Source: Mycolicibacterium sp. MU0053
Lineage (GTDB): Bacteria; Actinomycetota; Actinomycetes; Mycobacteriales; Mycobacteriaceae
Assembly (NCBI RefSeq): GCF_963378095.1
Contig: NZ_OY726397.1
Coordinates: forward strand, 62,001 to 126,000
Length of the DNA: 64,000 bases
Direction of reading: 5' to 3'
The notes beneath the pieces are model-generated. The model searched no databases and was not told the DNA's origin. It saw only the letters and a list, made by a program, of their open reading frames with translations. This document shows, in pieces, positions 9,186 to 18,500 of this stretch; within the stretch, counting starts at the first letter, position 1; the number at the start of each line of letters is the position of its first letter. The position numbers and the translations under genes are program-made.

Positions 9186-10022
9186 ATGCTGACCACCACG
9201 ATCGATGGACTCTTTGTCCTGCAAGTGCTTTCGGGCATCGAGGTGCTGGCGCCCGAGCTCGGGCTGCGGCCGCACCTGCCCAGTGTCGAGAGCAAGGAGG
9301 CGGCGCTGGAGCTTCCGATCGCGGCCGAGCTGCGGGAGCAGGGCGTCATCGACGAAGCCGGTGGTGTGGACGGGCCGGTGCTGGAATGGCTCACGGTGGT
9401 CGCCCGGCGCGACGTCGCACTGCTGCTGCACGTGCTGACCCCGGATCACGACGGCCAGCCCAGGCGAGTGCTGCTGGCGCGGTACGCGCAGTGGTGGGTG
9501 GCCCTGGAACGCACGGATCATCTGATCCGACTCAGTCCGGCCGGGACCGCGACGGCCGAAGGCACCGCGAGCACCGTCGTCACCGACCAGCTCAACCGGC
9601 TCTGCGGCAGCCAGGCACCGGCCCCGCTGCGGCCGGTGACCCTGGATGCGGCAGCGCTGGTGGAATCCGTACAAGACCGCGACGGGTTGCGGCGCTACCT
9701 GATGACGCAGTCCCTCGACGCCGACCAGATCCGGCTGCTGGTATTGGCCGGGGACCCAAGCCAATCGGCGCAGGCGTCGATCGCGGCCGTGCAGTCGGGG
9801 GTGGCGACCGAATCGCCGACCCGGGCGGTCAGCGGCGCCGACTCGGCGGCCATCGTGGACACCCCCGAGGGTCGACTGGTCTACGAGACCATCCGGCGCG
9901 ACGGCAAGAAATGGCTCTTGGTGAGTCCGGGTACAACGAAGTGTATTGCCGATGCCGTGGGCCAGATCCTGCGCGGACTCCCCGCCAGTGCTGACTGGTA
10001 TTCGTACCGAAAGGTTGTGTAA
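9186..10022 (+). CDS. espG2: ESX-2 secretion-associated chaperone EspG
   Basis: EspG proteins are cytosolic chaperones that hold the tip of the PPE helix bundle and deliver PE-PPE pairs to the ESX machine. The 278-residue product has no signal or membrane segment and shows the EspG pattern: an N-terminal strand/helix with GIEVLAPELGL, a central ARRDVALLLHVL, and a C-terminal GRLVYETIRRDGKKWLLVSP sheet segment. ATG 9186 has GGGGGAGAG upstream. Its position after esxC matches Rv3889c (about 276 residues). Confidence 0.93.
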   Translation: MLTTTIDGLFVLQVLSGIEVLAPELGLRPHLPSVESKEAALELPIAAELREQGVIDEAGGVDGPVLEWLTVVARRDVALLLHVLTPDHDGQPRRVLLARYAQWWVALERTDHLIRLSPAGTATAEGTASTVVTDQLNRLCGSQAPAPLRPVTLDAAALVESVQDRDGLRRYLMTQSLDADQIRLLVLAGDPSQSAQASIAAVQSGVATESPTRAVSGADSAAIVDTPEGRLVYETIRRDGKKWLLVSPGTTKCIADAVGQILRGLPASADWYSYRKVV

Positions 10023-10057
10023 GTGAGTACCTTCGCGCCCGTGTTAGCGTCGAAACC

Positions 10058-11089
10058 GTGACGGCTCCATGGGGGAATGAACCGGGCAGTGTTCCGGACA
10101 ACGAACAATCGAGACACCGCGAATCCGCCGGGGGTTTCCACCGGCACCCGGATTCGGTTTCCGGTTCGTTGCGGATTTCCGACATGGTGGCCCCCCGGAA
10201 GATTCCACCGGGCTCGGGATGGCGAAAGTTCGTTTATCTTGCGACGTTCAAGACTGTCAATTTCGGCGAGTCGCCGGCCGAGCGACACTATCGCGAACTC
10301 CGCGAACGCATCCGCCGCCACATCCGCAAGCAGTACGTCGTCGGCGTGATCTCCGGCAAGGGCGGGGTCGGCAAGACCACCATGACCGCCTCGATCGGCG
10401 CGGTGTTCCGGGAGTGCCGCCCGGAGAACGTCGTCGCGATCGACGCGGCACCGGGTTTCGGCACGTTGGCCGGCCGGATCGACGAGACGCCGCCGGGTGA
10501 TTACTCGGCGGTGCTCAACGACACCGATGTCCAGGGCTATGCCGATATCCGAGAACACCTGGGACAGAACGCCGTCGGCCTGGACGTGCTGGCCGGCAAC
10601 CGTGCCTCGGATCAACCTCGACCGCTGGTCCCGTCGATGTTCACCGGGGTGCTGTCGCGGCTGCGCCGCACCCACAACGTGATGCTGGTGGATACCGCCG
10701 ACGACCTCGAGCACCCGGTGATGAAGGCGGTCTTCGACGCCTGCGACACCCTGGTGTTCGTCTCCGGTCTCACGGCCGACACCTCGCTGCCGGTGACCCG
10801 CGCCATCGACCTGCTGCGGTCGCTGGGCTACCACGAACTGGTGTCGCGCAGCATGGTGATCCTCAACGACAGCCGCAACAAATACGACGCCGACGCGCGC
10901 AAGTATCTCGTCGAGCGTTTCAGCCAATCCGGCGCGACCGTCGAATTCATGCCCTATGACCCGCATCTGGCCAAGGGTGGAATCATCGACGTGCAACATG
11001 AATTGAACAAAGAGACGCGACTGCGGTTGTTCGAGATCACCGCGGCCATCGCCGACAAATACACACCCGATGCCGATCGGCCGCGCTAA
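10058..11089 (+). CDS. ParA/MinD-like ATPase of the ESX-2 locus (Rv3888c-like)
   Basis: A 343-residue protein with ~95 mostly polar N-terminal residues followed by a deviant Walker A motif SGKGGVGKTT at about residues 107-116, characteristic of the ParA/MinD/SIMIBI ATPases. The same family includes EspI of ESX-1. The C-terminus contains FMPYDPHLAKGG and LRLFEITAAIA, both closely echoed in the ATPase encoded at 18497-19636. The start is GTG 10058 and the stop TAA shares its last A with the eccD2 start. Role in ESX-2 is undefined; EspI links ESX-1 activity to ATP level, so an analogous regulatory role is possible. Confidence 0.9.
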   Translation: MTAPWGNEPGSVPDNEQSRHRESAGGFHRHPDSVSGSLRISDMVAPRKIPPGSGWRKFVYLATFKTVNFGESPAERHYRELRERIRRHIRKQYVVGVISGKGGVGKTTMTASIGAVFRECRPENVVAIDAAPGFGTLAGRIDETPPGDYSAVLNDTDVQGYADIREHLGQNAVGLDVLAGNRASDQPRPLVPSMFTGVLSRLRRTHNVMLVDTADDLEHPVMKAVFDACDTLVFVSGLTADTSLPVTRAIDLLRSLGYHELVSRSMVILNDSRNKYDADARKYLVERFSQSGATVEFMPYDPHLAKGGIIDVQHELNKETRLRLFEITAAIADKYTPDADRPR

Positions 11090-12591
11090 TGGCGAAGGTT
11101 TCCTTTCCCGCGCGGTGCGCCGTCGCCGTGGTGTGCGGCGAACATCTCATTTCGCAGGTGTATCCCGCGTCGGTTCCCGTTGAGGTTTTCCTCGACGACA
11201 TCGTCGAATTGCTCGACGACGAGTTGAAGCGCCGCGGTCTCGGCGGGTTGGAATCGGGCCTCGGCTACGAGTTGCAGCGCGCCAATGGCACCCGCCTCGA
11301 AGTCACCAAGACACTCGACGAACTCGGCGTGGAGGATGGCACCACCCTGGTGCTGGTGCCCGCCGGACAGGGCGATTCCTTTGCGCCGCAATATGAGTCG
11401 CTGTCGACGGGCCTGGCCCGGGTGGGCAAGAAGCTGTTCGAACCGGTCACCGCCGCGACCGCGGCGCACACCGCGATCGCGATCGCGGCGATGTGCGCCG
11501 CCGCGATCCTGGTGCTGGCCCTGCGTCATCGCACCGTCGACGACGCCCTGCTGCCCACCATCGTTACCGGCGTCTTCGGACTGCTGCTGGCCGGCGGCGC
11601 GGGCGCGATGGCCAGCTGGTGGCCGCAGCGCCAGGACCTGCTCAGCGGGTTCGCGTGGCCGGCGATACCGCTGCTCGCAGTCAGTCTGGGTGCCGCCGCC
11701 CCGGGCGGGCTCGGGTCCGCCCATCTGTTCATCGCGGGCCTGGCGGTGCTGGCGATGACCTGCGGGCTGATGGCGCTGACCAAGCGCCACATCACCGTCG
11801 GGGCCCTCATCGTGACGCTGTGCGCGTTGGGCGGTGCGGTGGCGTTGGCGCGGATGTGGCGGCCGATCCCCGCGCAATGGCTCGGCATGTGCGGGCTGAT
11901 CGCGCTGCTGCTGCTGGTGACGCTCGCGCCGACGTTCGCGCTGTGGGCGGCCCGGATCCGGCCGCCGCACTTCGGTTCGATCACCGGCCGGGACCTGTTC
12001 CGGCGCAGCGACGGCCTGCCCGTGGACGCCGTCGAACCGGTGCCCGACGAAGGCTTCGAGGACGCCGAGGGCGAAGCGGCCGAGGTGAATCCGGACACCA
12101 CCCCACGGGGCGCGGAGATCGCCGCCGCGGCCCGTCGGGCGAATCAAGTGCTCACCGGGATCTGTGTCGCGGTCGCGGCGGCCCTGCCGATCGCGGTGTG
12201 GGCGACGTTGCTGCCGGGACAGGCCAAGAGCACCGCCGCCACCGTGTTGGCCATGCTGTTCGTGTTCATCTTCATCAGCCGCGGCCGCAGCTTCACCGCC
12301 AAGCAGCAGGCGGTGGCGTTGGTGTGCGGCGCGTCGGCCGCGGTCTGCGTGGGCGTCGTGAAGTACGTGCTGGCCGCACCGGCGGACTCGGGTTCGGCGG
12401 TGCTGTGGGGGACGCTGGCGCTGGCGGTCTTCGCCGGCCTGGGTCTGCTGGCGGGACTGCTGGTGCCGGTCACCCGGTTCACGCCGTTGGTCCGGATGCT
12501 GGCCGAATGGCTTGAGCTGCTGGCGATCGTGGCCGCGCTGCCGCTTGCCGCGTGGATCGGGGGACTGTTCACATGGGTTCGAATGCGATGA
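11089..12591 (+). CDS. eccD2: ESX-2 membrane channel protein EccD
   Basis: EccD forms most of the membrane part of the ESX pore. The 500-residue product has an N-terminal ubiquitin-like domain (about residues 1-95, ending TTLVLVPAGQGDSFAP) followed by about eleven hydrophobic segments, as known for EccD. An acidic cytoplasmic loop (EPVPDEGFEDAEGEAAE) separates segments in the middle. ATG 11089 overlaps the preceding stop by one base and the end overlaps the mycP2 start region, consistent with translational coupling. Confidence 0.95.
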   Translation: MAKVSFPARCAVAVVCGEHLISQVYPASVPVEVFLDDIVELLDDELKRRGLGGLESGLGYELQRANGTRLEVTKTLDELGVEDGTTLVLVPAGQGDSFAPQYESLSTGLARVGKKLFEPVTAATAAHTAIAIAAMCAAAILVLALRHRTVDDALLPTIVTGVFGLLLAGGAGAMASWWPQRQDLLSGFAWPAIPLLAVSLGAAAPGGLGSAHLFIAGLAVLAMTCGLMALTKRHITVGALIVTLCALGGAVALARMWRPIPAQWLGMCGLIALLLLVTLAPTFALWAARIRPPHFGSITGRDLFRRSDGLPVDAVEPVPDEGFEDAEGEAAEVNPDTTPRGAEIAAAARRANQVLTGICVAVAAALPIAVWATLLPGQAKSTAATVLAMLFVFIFISRGRSFTAKQQAVALVCGASAAVCVGVVKYVLAAPADSGSAVLWGTLALAVFAGLGLLAGLLVPVTRFTPLVRMLAEWLELLAIVAALPLAAWIGGLFTWVRMR

Positions 12592-14255
12592 GGTCGGCGG
12601 GCCTGGCCAAGCGGGGCCGCGCGCTCGGGGCGGCGACCGCCGCGCTGCTGTTGGTCGCGTTGAGCACCAATCTTCCTGTCGCCCACGCGATTGCGCCGCC
12701 GTCGGTCGATCCGGAGATGGTGCCCGCCGACGGCCGGCCCGGACCCGATCAGGCGATGCGGCAGAGCAACATGTGCGCCCAGACCATCACCGTGGAAGAT
12801 CCCAACGTGACCGTGACGGCGCCGGGCTTCACGATGCTCAACATCGCCAAGGCGTGGGAGTTCTCCACGGGACACGGTGTCCCGGTCGCGGTGATCGACA
12901 CCGGCGTCAACCCCCATCCGCGGCTGCCGGTGGTCGCCGGCGGCGACTACATCATGGGTGGTGACGGCCTGCTGGACTGCGACGCCCACGGCACCATCGT
13001 GGCCTCGTTGATTGGCGCTGCGCCCCAGGGCAGTCCGATGCCGCCGCCGATGCCGCCGCGGCCGGCCTTCCCGCCGCCCGAGGGACCCGCGCCGGTCACC
13101 GGCGGCCCGCCACCCCCGGCCGGGCAGCCCGCGCCGCCGGCGCCGCCCCCGCCGCCGGCGCCGGTCACGGTGACCGAGATCCGGCCGGCGCCCCCGGCCG
13201 AACCACCCCCGCCCCCGCCGCCACCGGCACTGCCCGCCAACGCTCCCGGCCGGCCGCTACCGGACCTGCCCCAGAATCCGGCGGTCCCGCCGCCGCCGCC
13301 GGACTCGCCCGACGGCGTGGCCGGCGTCGCCCCGCACGCGGTGATCATTGCGATCCGGCAGTCCTCGCGGGCGTATGAGTTCGTCGACCCGCAACCAGGG
13401 GACAACGAGGCACGCCGCAAGGCCGGCACCATCCAGTCCCTGGCCCAGGCCATCGTGCACGCCGCGAATATGGGCGCCAAGGTGATCAACATCAGTGTCA
13501 CGTCCTGTGTTTCGGCCGCCGATCCGCTGGATCAGCGCGCCCTCGGCGCCGCGGCGTGGTACGCGGCGACCGTCAAGGACGCCGTCATCGTGGCGGCCGC
13601 CGGCAACGAGGGCGAAGAGGGGTGCGCGCAGAACCCGTTGTTCGATCCGCTCAACGCCGACGACCCCCGGGACTGGCGACAGGTCAAGACCGTCTCGTCG
13701 CCGTCGTGGTTCGCCGATTACGTGTTGTCGGTGGGTGCCGTCGACAACTCCGGCGCGCCGCTGCCGAAGAGCCTGGCCGGACCGTGGGTGTCGGCGGCCG
13801 CTCCCGGGGTCGGGATCATGGGGTTGTCCCCGAACAACGGTGCCCCGGTGAACGCCTACCCGCCGAGCAAGCCGGGTGAGCCGAACACGCCGTTCTGGGG
13901 GACCAGCTTCTCGGCGGCCTACGTCAGCGGCGTGGCCGCGCTGGTGCGCGCGAAGTTCCCGGAACTCACCGCGCACCAGGTGATCAACCGGATCCGGCAG
14001 ACCTCGCACAACCCGCCCCGCGGCGTCGACAATCAGGTCGGCTACGGCGTGGTGGATCCTGTTGCGGCACTGACCTTCAACGTCCCGCCGGGCGAGCGAC
14101 TCGCGCCGGGCTCGGAAAGTCGACTGGTGGTGCCGCCGCCACCGCCGGCACCGCCGGACCATCGGGCCCGCAACGTCGCGCTGATCTTCGGCGCCGCCAT
14201 GCTGGGCGCGGTGCTGCTGGCGTCGCTGGTGGCGCGGGCCAGGCGGGCCCGATGA
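12573..14255 (+). CDS. mycP2: Mycosin MycP, subtilisin-like protease of ESX-2
   Basis: A 560-residue membrane-anchored serine protease needed for ESX complex stability. A signal peptide (about residues 10-45, ending PVAHA) leads into the catalytic Asp (VIDTGVNPH), His (DAHGTIVAS), oxyanion Asn (AAAGNEGEEG) and Ser (GTSFSAAYVSG). A C-terminal transmembrane helix is followed by RARRAR. An unusually long Pro/Ala-rich insertion, coded by about 13031-13310, lies after the His motif. ATG 12573 is preferred because GGGGGA precedes it; ATG 12588 overlaps the eccD2 stop as ATGA and is an alternative. Confidence 0.95.
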   Translation: MGSNAMRSAGLAKRGRALGAATAALLLVALSTNLPVAHAIAPPSVDPEMVPADGRPGPDQAMRQSNMCAQTITVEDPNVTVTAPGFTMLNIAKAWEFSTGHGVPVAVIDTGVNPHPRLPVVAGGDYIMGGDGLLDCDAHGTIVASLIGAAPQGSPMPPPMPPRPAFPPPEGPAPVTGGPPPPAGQPAPPAPPPPPAPVTVTEIRPAPPAEPPPPPPPPALPANAPGRPLPDLPQNPAVPPPPPDSPDGVAGVAPHAVIIAIRQSSRAYEFVDPQPGDNEARRKAGTIQSLAQAIVHAANMGAKVINISVTSCVSAADPLDQRALGAAAWYAATVKDAVIVAAAGNEGEEGCAQNPLFDPLNADDPRDWRQVKTVSSPSWFADYVLSVGAVDNSGAPLPKSLAGPWVSAAAPGVGIMGLSPNNGAPVNAYPPSKPGEPNTPFWGTSFSAAYVSGVAALVRAKFPELTAHQVINRIRQTSHNPPRGVDNQVGYGVVDPVAALTFNVPPGERLAPGSESRLVVPPPPPAPPDHRARNVALIFGAAMLGAVLLASLVARARRAR

Positions 14256-15790
14256 GCGCCGCCACCCGCATTGCCGTCATTGTCGCGGTGTTCGCCGCGG
14301 GCCTGCTGGGCTGGGGCGTCGGCGGTTACCTCGGGGCCGGCATCGGGTTGGTGTTCGGGGTGGCCGTCGCCGTGATCCGGTGGTGGCGGCTGCCGCTGTG
14401 GTCGTGGTGGGCGCTGTTCCGCCGGCGCAACCGCGGGATCGAACTCGTCGAACCGATCACCGTCGCCAACGACCGCTCCGGCGGCGGGGTCCGCTATCAG
14501 GATCAGGTCGCGATCGTCGCGGTGCACGTGTTGGGCAAGGCCCACACGCCCACGGTGTTCACCGGATCCACCGCGGCTGTCACCGAGAACACCGTCGATC
14601 TGGCCGCACTGCGGGATCTGCTGCGGCACAGCCTGGGACTCACGGTCGAGTCGCTGAGCCTGGTGACCGCCGGTGCGCGTCGCCGGGCGACCGGTGACTA
14701 TCCCCGGGTGTACGACACGTTGATCGGCACGCCGCCGTATGCCGGGCAACGGGAAACCTGGGTGATCGCCCGGATTGCCAGCTTCCCGAACGCCGACGCC
14801 CTGCAGTGGCGGATCTCGGCCGGGACGGCCGCGCTGGCCGCCGCGCAGCGCATCAGCGCCGAACTGCGCCACCGCGGTATCCGGGCGAAGGTGGCCACCG
14901 CAACCGACATCGTCGAGATGGAACGCCGCATCGGGCATGCGGCGCTGGGGCAGGGCCGGCAGAAGTGGCGTTCGGTGCGCAGCGACAACGGCTGGCTGAC
15001 GTCGTATTGGTATCGACCGCAGGACATTACGCCGGAAACCATGGATCAGGCCTGGTCGCTGCGCGTCGACGGCGTCATCCAGAACTGGACGCTGTTCGCC
15101 GACGGCACCGCGACCGCCACCGTGACGGTGCGCACCACCCAGCCGCCCACCGCGCCGCCGAGCGTCATCATGCGCACCCTGCCGGGGGAGCAGGCCGCGG
15201 CCGTCGCCGCGAGCATTTGCGGGCCCACCCGGGCGTTGCGGCGCATCCGGCGCGGACCGGCGCCGGCCGCACTGCCCGTGCCGGTGGGCCCGTCGGGCGT
15301 CCTGATCGGCAAGGTGGGCGCCGGCGATCGGTTGCTGTTGCCGTTCGGCGACCCCGGCGAGTTCAGCCGCGTGCACATCGCGGCCGACGACGTGGTGGCC
15401 AAACGCCTGGTGGTGCGCGCCGCCGGGGCCGGCGACCGAATCACCATCCACACCCGGGATCCGCAGCGGTGGGCCACCGTGCGGATGCCCGACATCGCGG
15501 TCACCGAGGGCACCCGGCCGGCCGCCGGCACCACCGTCAGCGTGACCGACGGTGTGCTCGCGCCGGCGCCGCGGCCCAACACGGTGATCTCGATCGGGCG
15601 TCCGGGCGAGCCGGTCCGGGGGACCGCCGACGTGCACATCACCCAGATCGGACCCGCCACCGTCGAGGTGAGCGCGCGCGGCTGGGCGCGGACGGTCGAG
15701 GTGGAGCTGTTCCGCGCCGAGAACCGCTACGTTTCGGCCGAACCGACCAGCATGTTCGAGGACCGGGAACTCGTTGAGGAAAGGCGCTGA
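14252..15790 (+). CDS. eccE2: ESX-2 membrane protein EccE
   Basis: EccE sits at the periphery of the ESX membrane complex. The 512-residue product starts with two adjacent transmembrane segments (about residues 7-48, including GYLGAGIGLVFGVAVAVI) followed by a soluble domain of ~450 residues typical of the family. The start ATG overlaps the mycP2 stop by 4 bases (ATGA). Length is slightly below the ~537 residues of Mtb EccE2. Confidence 0.93.
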   Translation: MSAATRIAVIVAVFAAGLLGWGVGGYLGAGIGLVFGVAVAVIRWWRLPLWSWWALFRRRNRGIELVEPITVANDRSGGGVRYQDQVAIVAVHVLGKAHTPTVFTGSTAAVTENTVDLAALRDLLRHSLGLTVESLSLVTAGARRRATGDYPRVYDTLIGTPPYAGQRETWVIARIASFPNADALQWRISAGTAALAAAQRISAELRHRGIRAKVATATDIVEMERRIGHAALGQGRQKWRSVRSDNGWLTSYWYRPQDITPETMDQAWSLRVDGVIQNWTLFADGTATATVTVRTTQPPTAPPSVIMRTLPGEQAAAVAASICGPTRALRRIRRGPAPAALPVPVGPSGVLIGKVGAGDRLLLPFGDPGEFSRVHIAADDVVAKRLVVRAAGAGDRITIHTRDPQRWATVRMPDIAVTEGTRPAAGTTVSVTDGVLAPAPRPNTVISIGRPGEPVRGTADVHITQIGPATVEVSARGWARTVEVELFRAENRYVSAEPTSMFEDRELVEERR

Positions 15791-15800
15791 CCCGCAAGCG

Positions 15801-17657
15801 ATGACGACCAGTACCAGCATGACCGCGGCCGCCCGTAGGCACTTCGACCAGGGTATGGCCTTGCTTGCCGCCGAACCGGACGCCGCGCAGGCGAAGTTCC
15901 GGGAGGCCACCGAGACCGACCCGGCGATGGCCGATGCCTGGCTCGGGCGGATCGCGGCCGGTGACGACGCGCTGTCGTCCCTGCAGGAGCTCTACGCCTA
16001 CGGGGCGCGGCTGCACCGCGAAACCAACCGGATCGGCGCGACGCTGGCCGCGCACATCAAGGCCGGCCCGTACCTGGCGATCACCGTCACCGAATCGTCG
16101 CACGCCGGGCTCGCGTTGGCCTCGGCGTTGGTCGATGACGGTCAGTTCGAGAAGGCCGAAGCGCTGCTGGGCGATTCGGCGCTGCTGGACACCTGGGAGA
16201 ACCACCAGTGGCAGCAGTATCTGCGGGCCTATCTGATGTTCGCCACCCAACGCTGGCCCGATGTCATCTCGGTGGCCGCGACGGTGCTGCCGCCGCAGGC
16301 GATCATCATGTCGGCGGTCACCGCGGCCACCAACACCCTGGCCGCGCATGCGGCCGCGCACCTCGGGCAGGGGCGGGTCGCGCTGGATTGGGCGGACCGC
16401 ATCGATCTGCGGGCCCGCGGTGAACATAGCGCGGAGGCGCGGCGTCGGGATCTGACCGACGCGATCGTCGCGGCGATCGACCCCGCCGAATTCCCGCTGA
16501 TCGCCGCGGATCTGGCCTACGTCCGCGGGATGGCCCACCGGCAGCTCGGCGAGGAGGACAAGGCTCAGGTCGCGCTGTCGAAGGCGACCATCAACGGCGC
16601 CCTGATCGCGTGCGCGCAGGAGGCGCTGGCCGATCCGAATCTGCGGCTGGTGGTGACCGACGAGGCCACCATCAACAGCCGCACCAACCGGTGGGACGTC
16701 AGCACCGAGCAGAGCCTCGAGGATCGCCAGCAGGAGGAGAACGAGGGCCGCCGCGCCGAACTCCTGGAGGAGGGGCGGGCGCTGCTCAACCATCAGGTGG
16801 GGCTGGCCGACGTCAAGCGCGCCGTCGCGGAGCTGGAGGACCAGATCGAGGTCCGGGCATTGCGATTGGCCCACGGCCTGCCGGTCACCAACCAGACCAA
16901 CCACATGTTGTTGGTGGGTCCGCCGGGCACCGGTAAGACCACCACCGCCGAGGCGTTGGGCAAGATCTACGCGGGCCTGGGCATTGTGCGCCACCCGGAG
17001 ATCATCGAGGTCAAACGGGCGGACTTCTGCGGCGAGCACATCGGCTCGTCGGGGCCGAAAACCAATGAGCTGATTGATCGTTCGCTGGGGCGCATCCTGT
17101 TCATGGACGAGTTCTACAGCCTGGTGGAGCGCCACCACGACGGCCGTCCGGACATGATCGGTATGGAGGCCGTCAACCAGCTGCTGGTGGCGTTGGAGGT
17201 GCACCGGTTCGACTTCTGTTTCATCGGTGCCGGCTACGAGCGTGAGGTCGACGAGTTCCTCACGGTGAACCCGGGTTTGGCGGGACGGTTCAACCGCAAG
17301 CTGCGGTTCGAGTCCTACAGCCCGGATGAACTGGTGGAGATCGCGATGCGCTACGGGCAGCCGCGCGCCACCGTGATCGAACCCGCCGCGCGCGACGCGC
17401 TGAATGCGGCGTGCCGGGCGCTGCGCGCGTACCTGGCCCCGGACGGCAGCCACGGCGTGGACGTCATGCAAAACGGGCGATTTGCCCGCAACGTCGTGGA
17501 ACGCGCTGAGCGGCTGCGCGATTCGCGGGTCGCCGCCCAGCATCGCACCGACAAGGGGTCGGTCACCATCACCGATCTGGAGACCGTCCGGACCCAGGAC
17601 GTGATGGCGGCCGTGCGGGATGCCTGCGCCGAGAAGAACGTACCGATCGAGCTGTAG
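15801..17657 (+). CDS. eccA2: ESX-2 AAA+ ATPase EccA
   Basis: EccA is a cytosolic CbxX/CfxQ-type AAA+ ATPase associated with ESX loci. The 618-residue protein has an N-terminal TPR-like helical half (residues 1 to ~330) and a C-terminal AAA+ module with Walker A VGPPGTGKTT (~373) and Walker B RILFMDEFYS (~435). ATG 15801, 10 bases after the eccE2 stop, gives almost exactly the 619 residues of Mtb EccA2; an upstream in-frame TTG 15774 inside eccE2 is less likely. It is the last gene of the ESX-2 run and ends 6 bases from the convergent thioesterase gene. Confidence 0.95.
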   Translation: MTTSTSMTAAARRHFDQGMALLAAEPDAAQAKFREATETDPAMADAWLGRIAAGDDALSSLQELYAYGARLHRETNRIGATLAAHIKAGPYLAITVTESSHAGLALASALVDDGQFEKAEALLGDSALLDTWENHQWQQYLRAYLMFATQRWPDVISVAATVLPPQAIIMSAVTAATNTLAAHAAAHLGQGRVALDWADRIDLRARGEHSAEARRRDLTDAIVAAIDPAEFPLIAADLAYVRGMAHRQLGEEDKAQVALSKATINGALIACAQEALADPNLRLVVTDEATINSRTNRWDVSTEQSLEDRQQEENEGRRAELLEEGRALLNHQVGLADVKRAVAELEDQIEVRALRLAHGLPVTNQTNHMLLVGPPGTGKTTTAEALGKIYAGLGIVRHPEIIEVKRADFCGEHIGSSGPKTNELIDRSLGRILFMDEFYSLVERHHDGRPDMIGMEAVNQLLVALEVHRFDFCFIGAGYEREVDEFLTVNPGLAGRFNRKLRFESYSPDELVEIAMRYGQPRATVIEPAARDALNAACRALRAYLAPDGSHGVDVMQNGRFARNVVERAERLRDSRVAAQHRTDKGSVTITDLETVRTQDVMAAVRDACAEKNVPIEL

Positions 17658-17663
17658 GGGGGC

Positions 17664-18500
17664 CTAGGGAGTGATCGCGTGCTGTGGGTTGAACGCGTCG
17701 GCGGGCTGCGCGAGGGCCAGCGCGACGCTGGTCCCGATCGGCCCCTCGCGGTCGAACAGCGTGGCCGACCCGGTCGCCACCCCGTCGGCGCCGTAATGGC
17801 TGTGCGCGGCCAACCCGATCAAGTCGTCGACCGGCAACCGGCCCAGCGTCACCGTGAAGTCGGCGTTGATGTAGCGCAAACCGCCGGTGCCCCAGTGGGT
17901 CAGCGAGCTGGTGATATCGCCGACGAAGGCGACGCGGCTGAACGGCGTCAGCGGTTCGCCGGCCACGATGGGACGGTCCAAGCGCACCCAGGCGAATTTC
18001 TGGGAGTCCGACTGCTCCCACGCGGCCGGCACCAGCCCGGGCTTGCCCGCGTCGTGGCCCGACCCGTAAGTCCACATCTGGAATGGCAGATCCGGCGGCA
18101 TGCCGTCGAACACAGTGGGCGGCGGGGGCATGGTGACCGGCGCGCTCCACACCTGACCGTCCGGGTGCTCACCGCGCCGCAGGAACAGCGCGCTGGCGCG
18201 GGCCACCGGCCGGCCGTCCTGCATCAAGGTGGCGTCGACGAGCTTGATCCGCCTGCCTTCGCGCTGCACCAGCGTCCGGATCTGCACCGGCTGGAGGAAC
18301 ACCGGTCGCATCAGGTCGATCGTGAAGCGCGCGGGTTGTAGCTCGGCAGCACCGTGCTGATCGAGGGCCCAACCGAGCAGTCCGCCGACGATCTGCCCGG
18401 CCATGGTCTGGCCCCAGGGGCCGCGGGCCAGATCGCTGGGCAGGAAGCTGTCGCCGTCGGCGGTGAACAGGGCCTCGGAATCGGTGCACACGGCGCTCAA
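17664..18500 (-). CDS. Acyl-CoA thioesterase, hotdog fold
   Basis: A 278-residue protein with two hotdog-like halves: an N-terminal half with ARGPWGQTMAGQIVGGLLGW and PARFTIDLMRPVFLQPVQI, and a C-terminal half with TSSLTHWGTGGLRYINADFT and SHYGADGVATGSATLFD. This is the arrangement of the TesB-like acyl-CoA thioesterase family that hydrolyses acyl-CoA. The frame is open far upstream, but the natural start is TTG 18500 (or GTG 18491), which overlaps the stop of the upstream ATPase gene as TTGA and implies coupling. There is no obvious link to secretion beyond this pairing. Confidence 0.85.
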   Translation of the reverse strand: MSAVCTDSEALFTADGDSFLPSDLARGPWGQTMAGQIVGGLLGWALDQHGAAELQPARFTIDLMRPVFLQPVQIRTLVQREGRRIKLVDATLMQDGRPVARASALFLRRGEHPDGQVWSAPVTMPPPPTVFDGMPPDLPFQMWTYGSGHDAGKPGLVPAAWEQSDSQKFAWVRLDRPIVAGEPLTPFSRVAFVGDITSSLTHWGTGGLRYINADFTVTLGRLPVDDLIGLAAHSHYGADGVATGSATLFDREGPIGTSVALALAQPADAFNPQHAITP

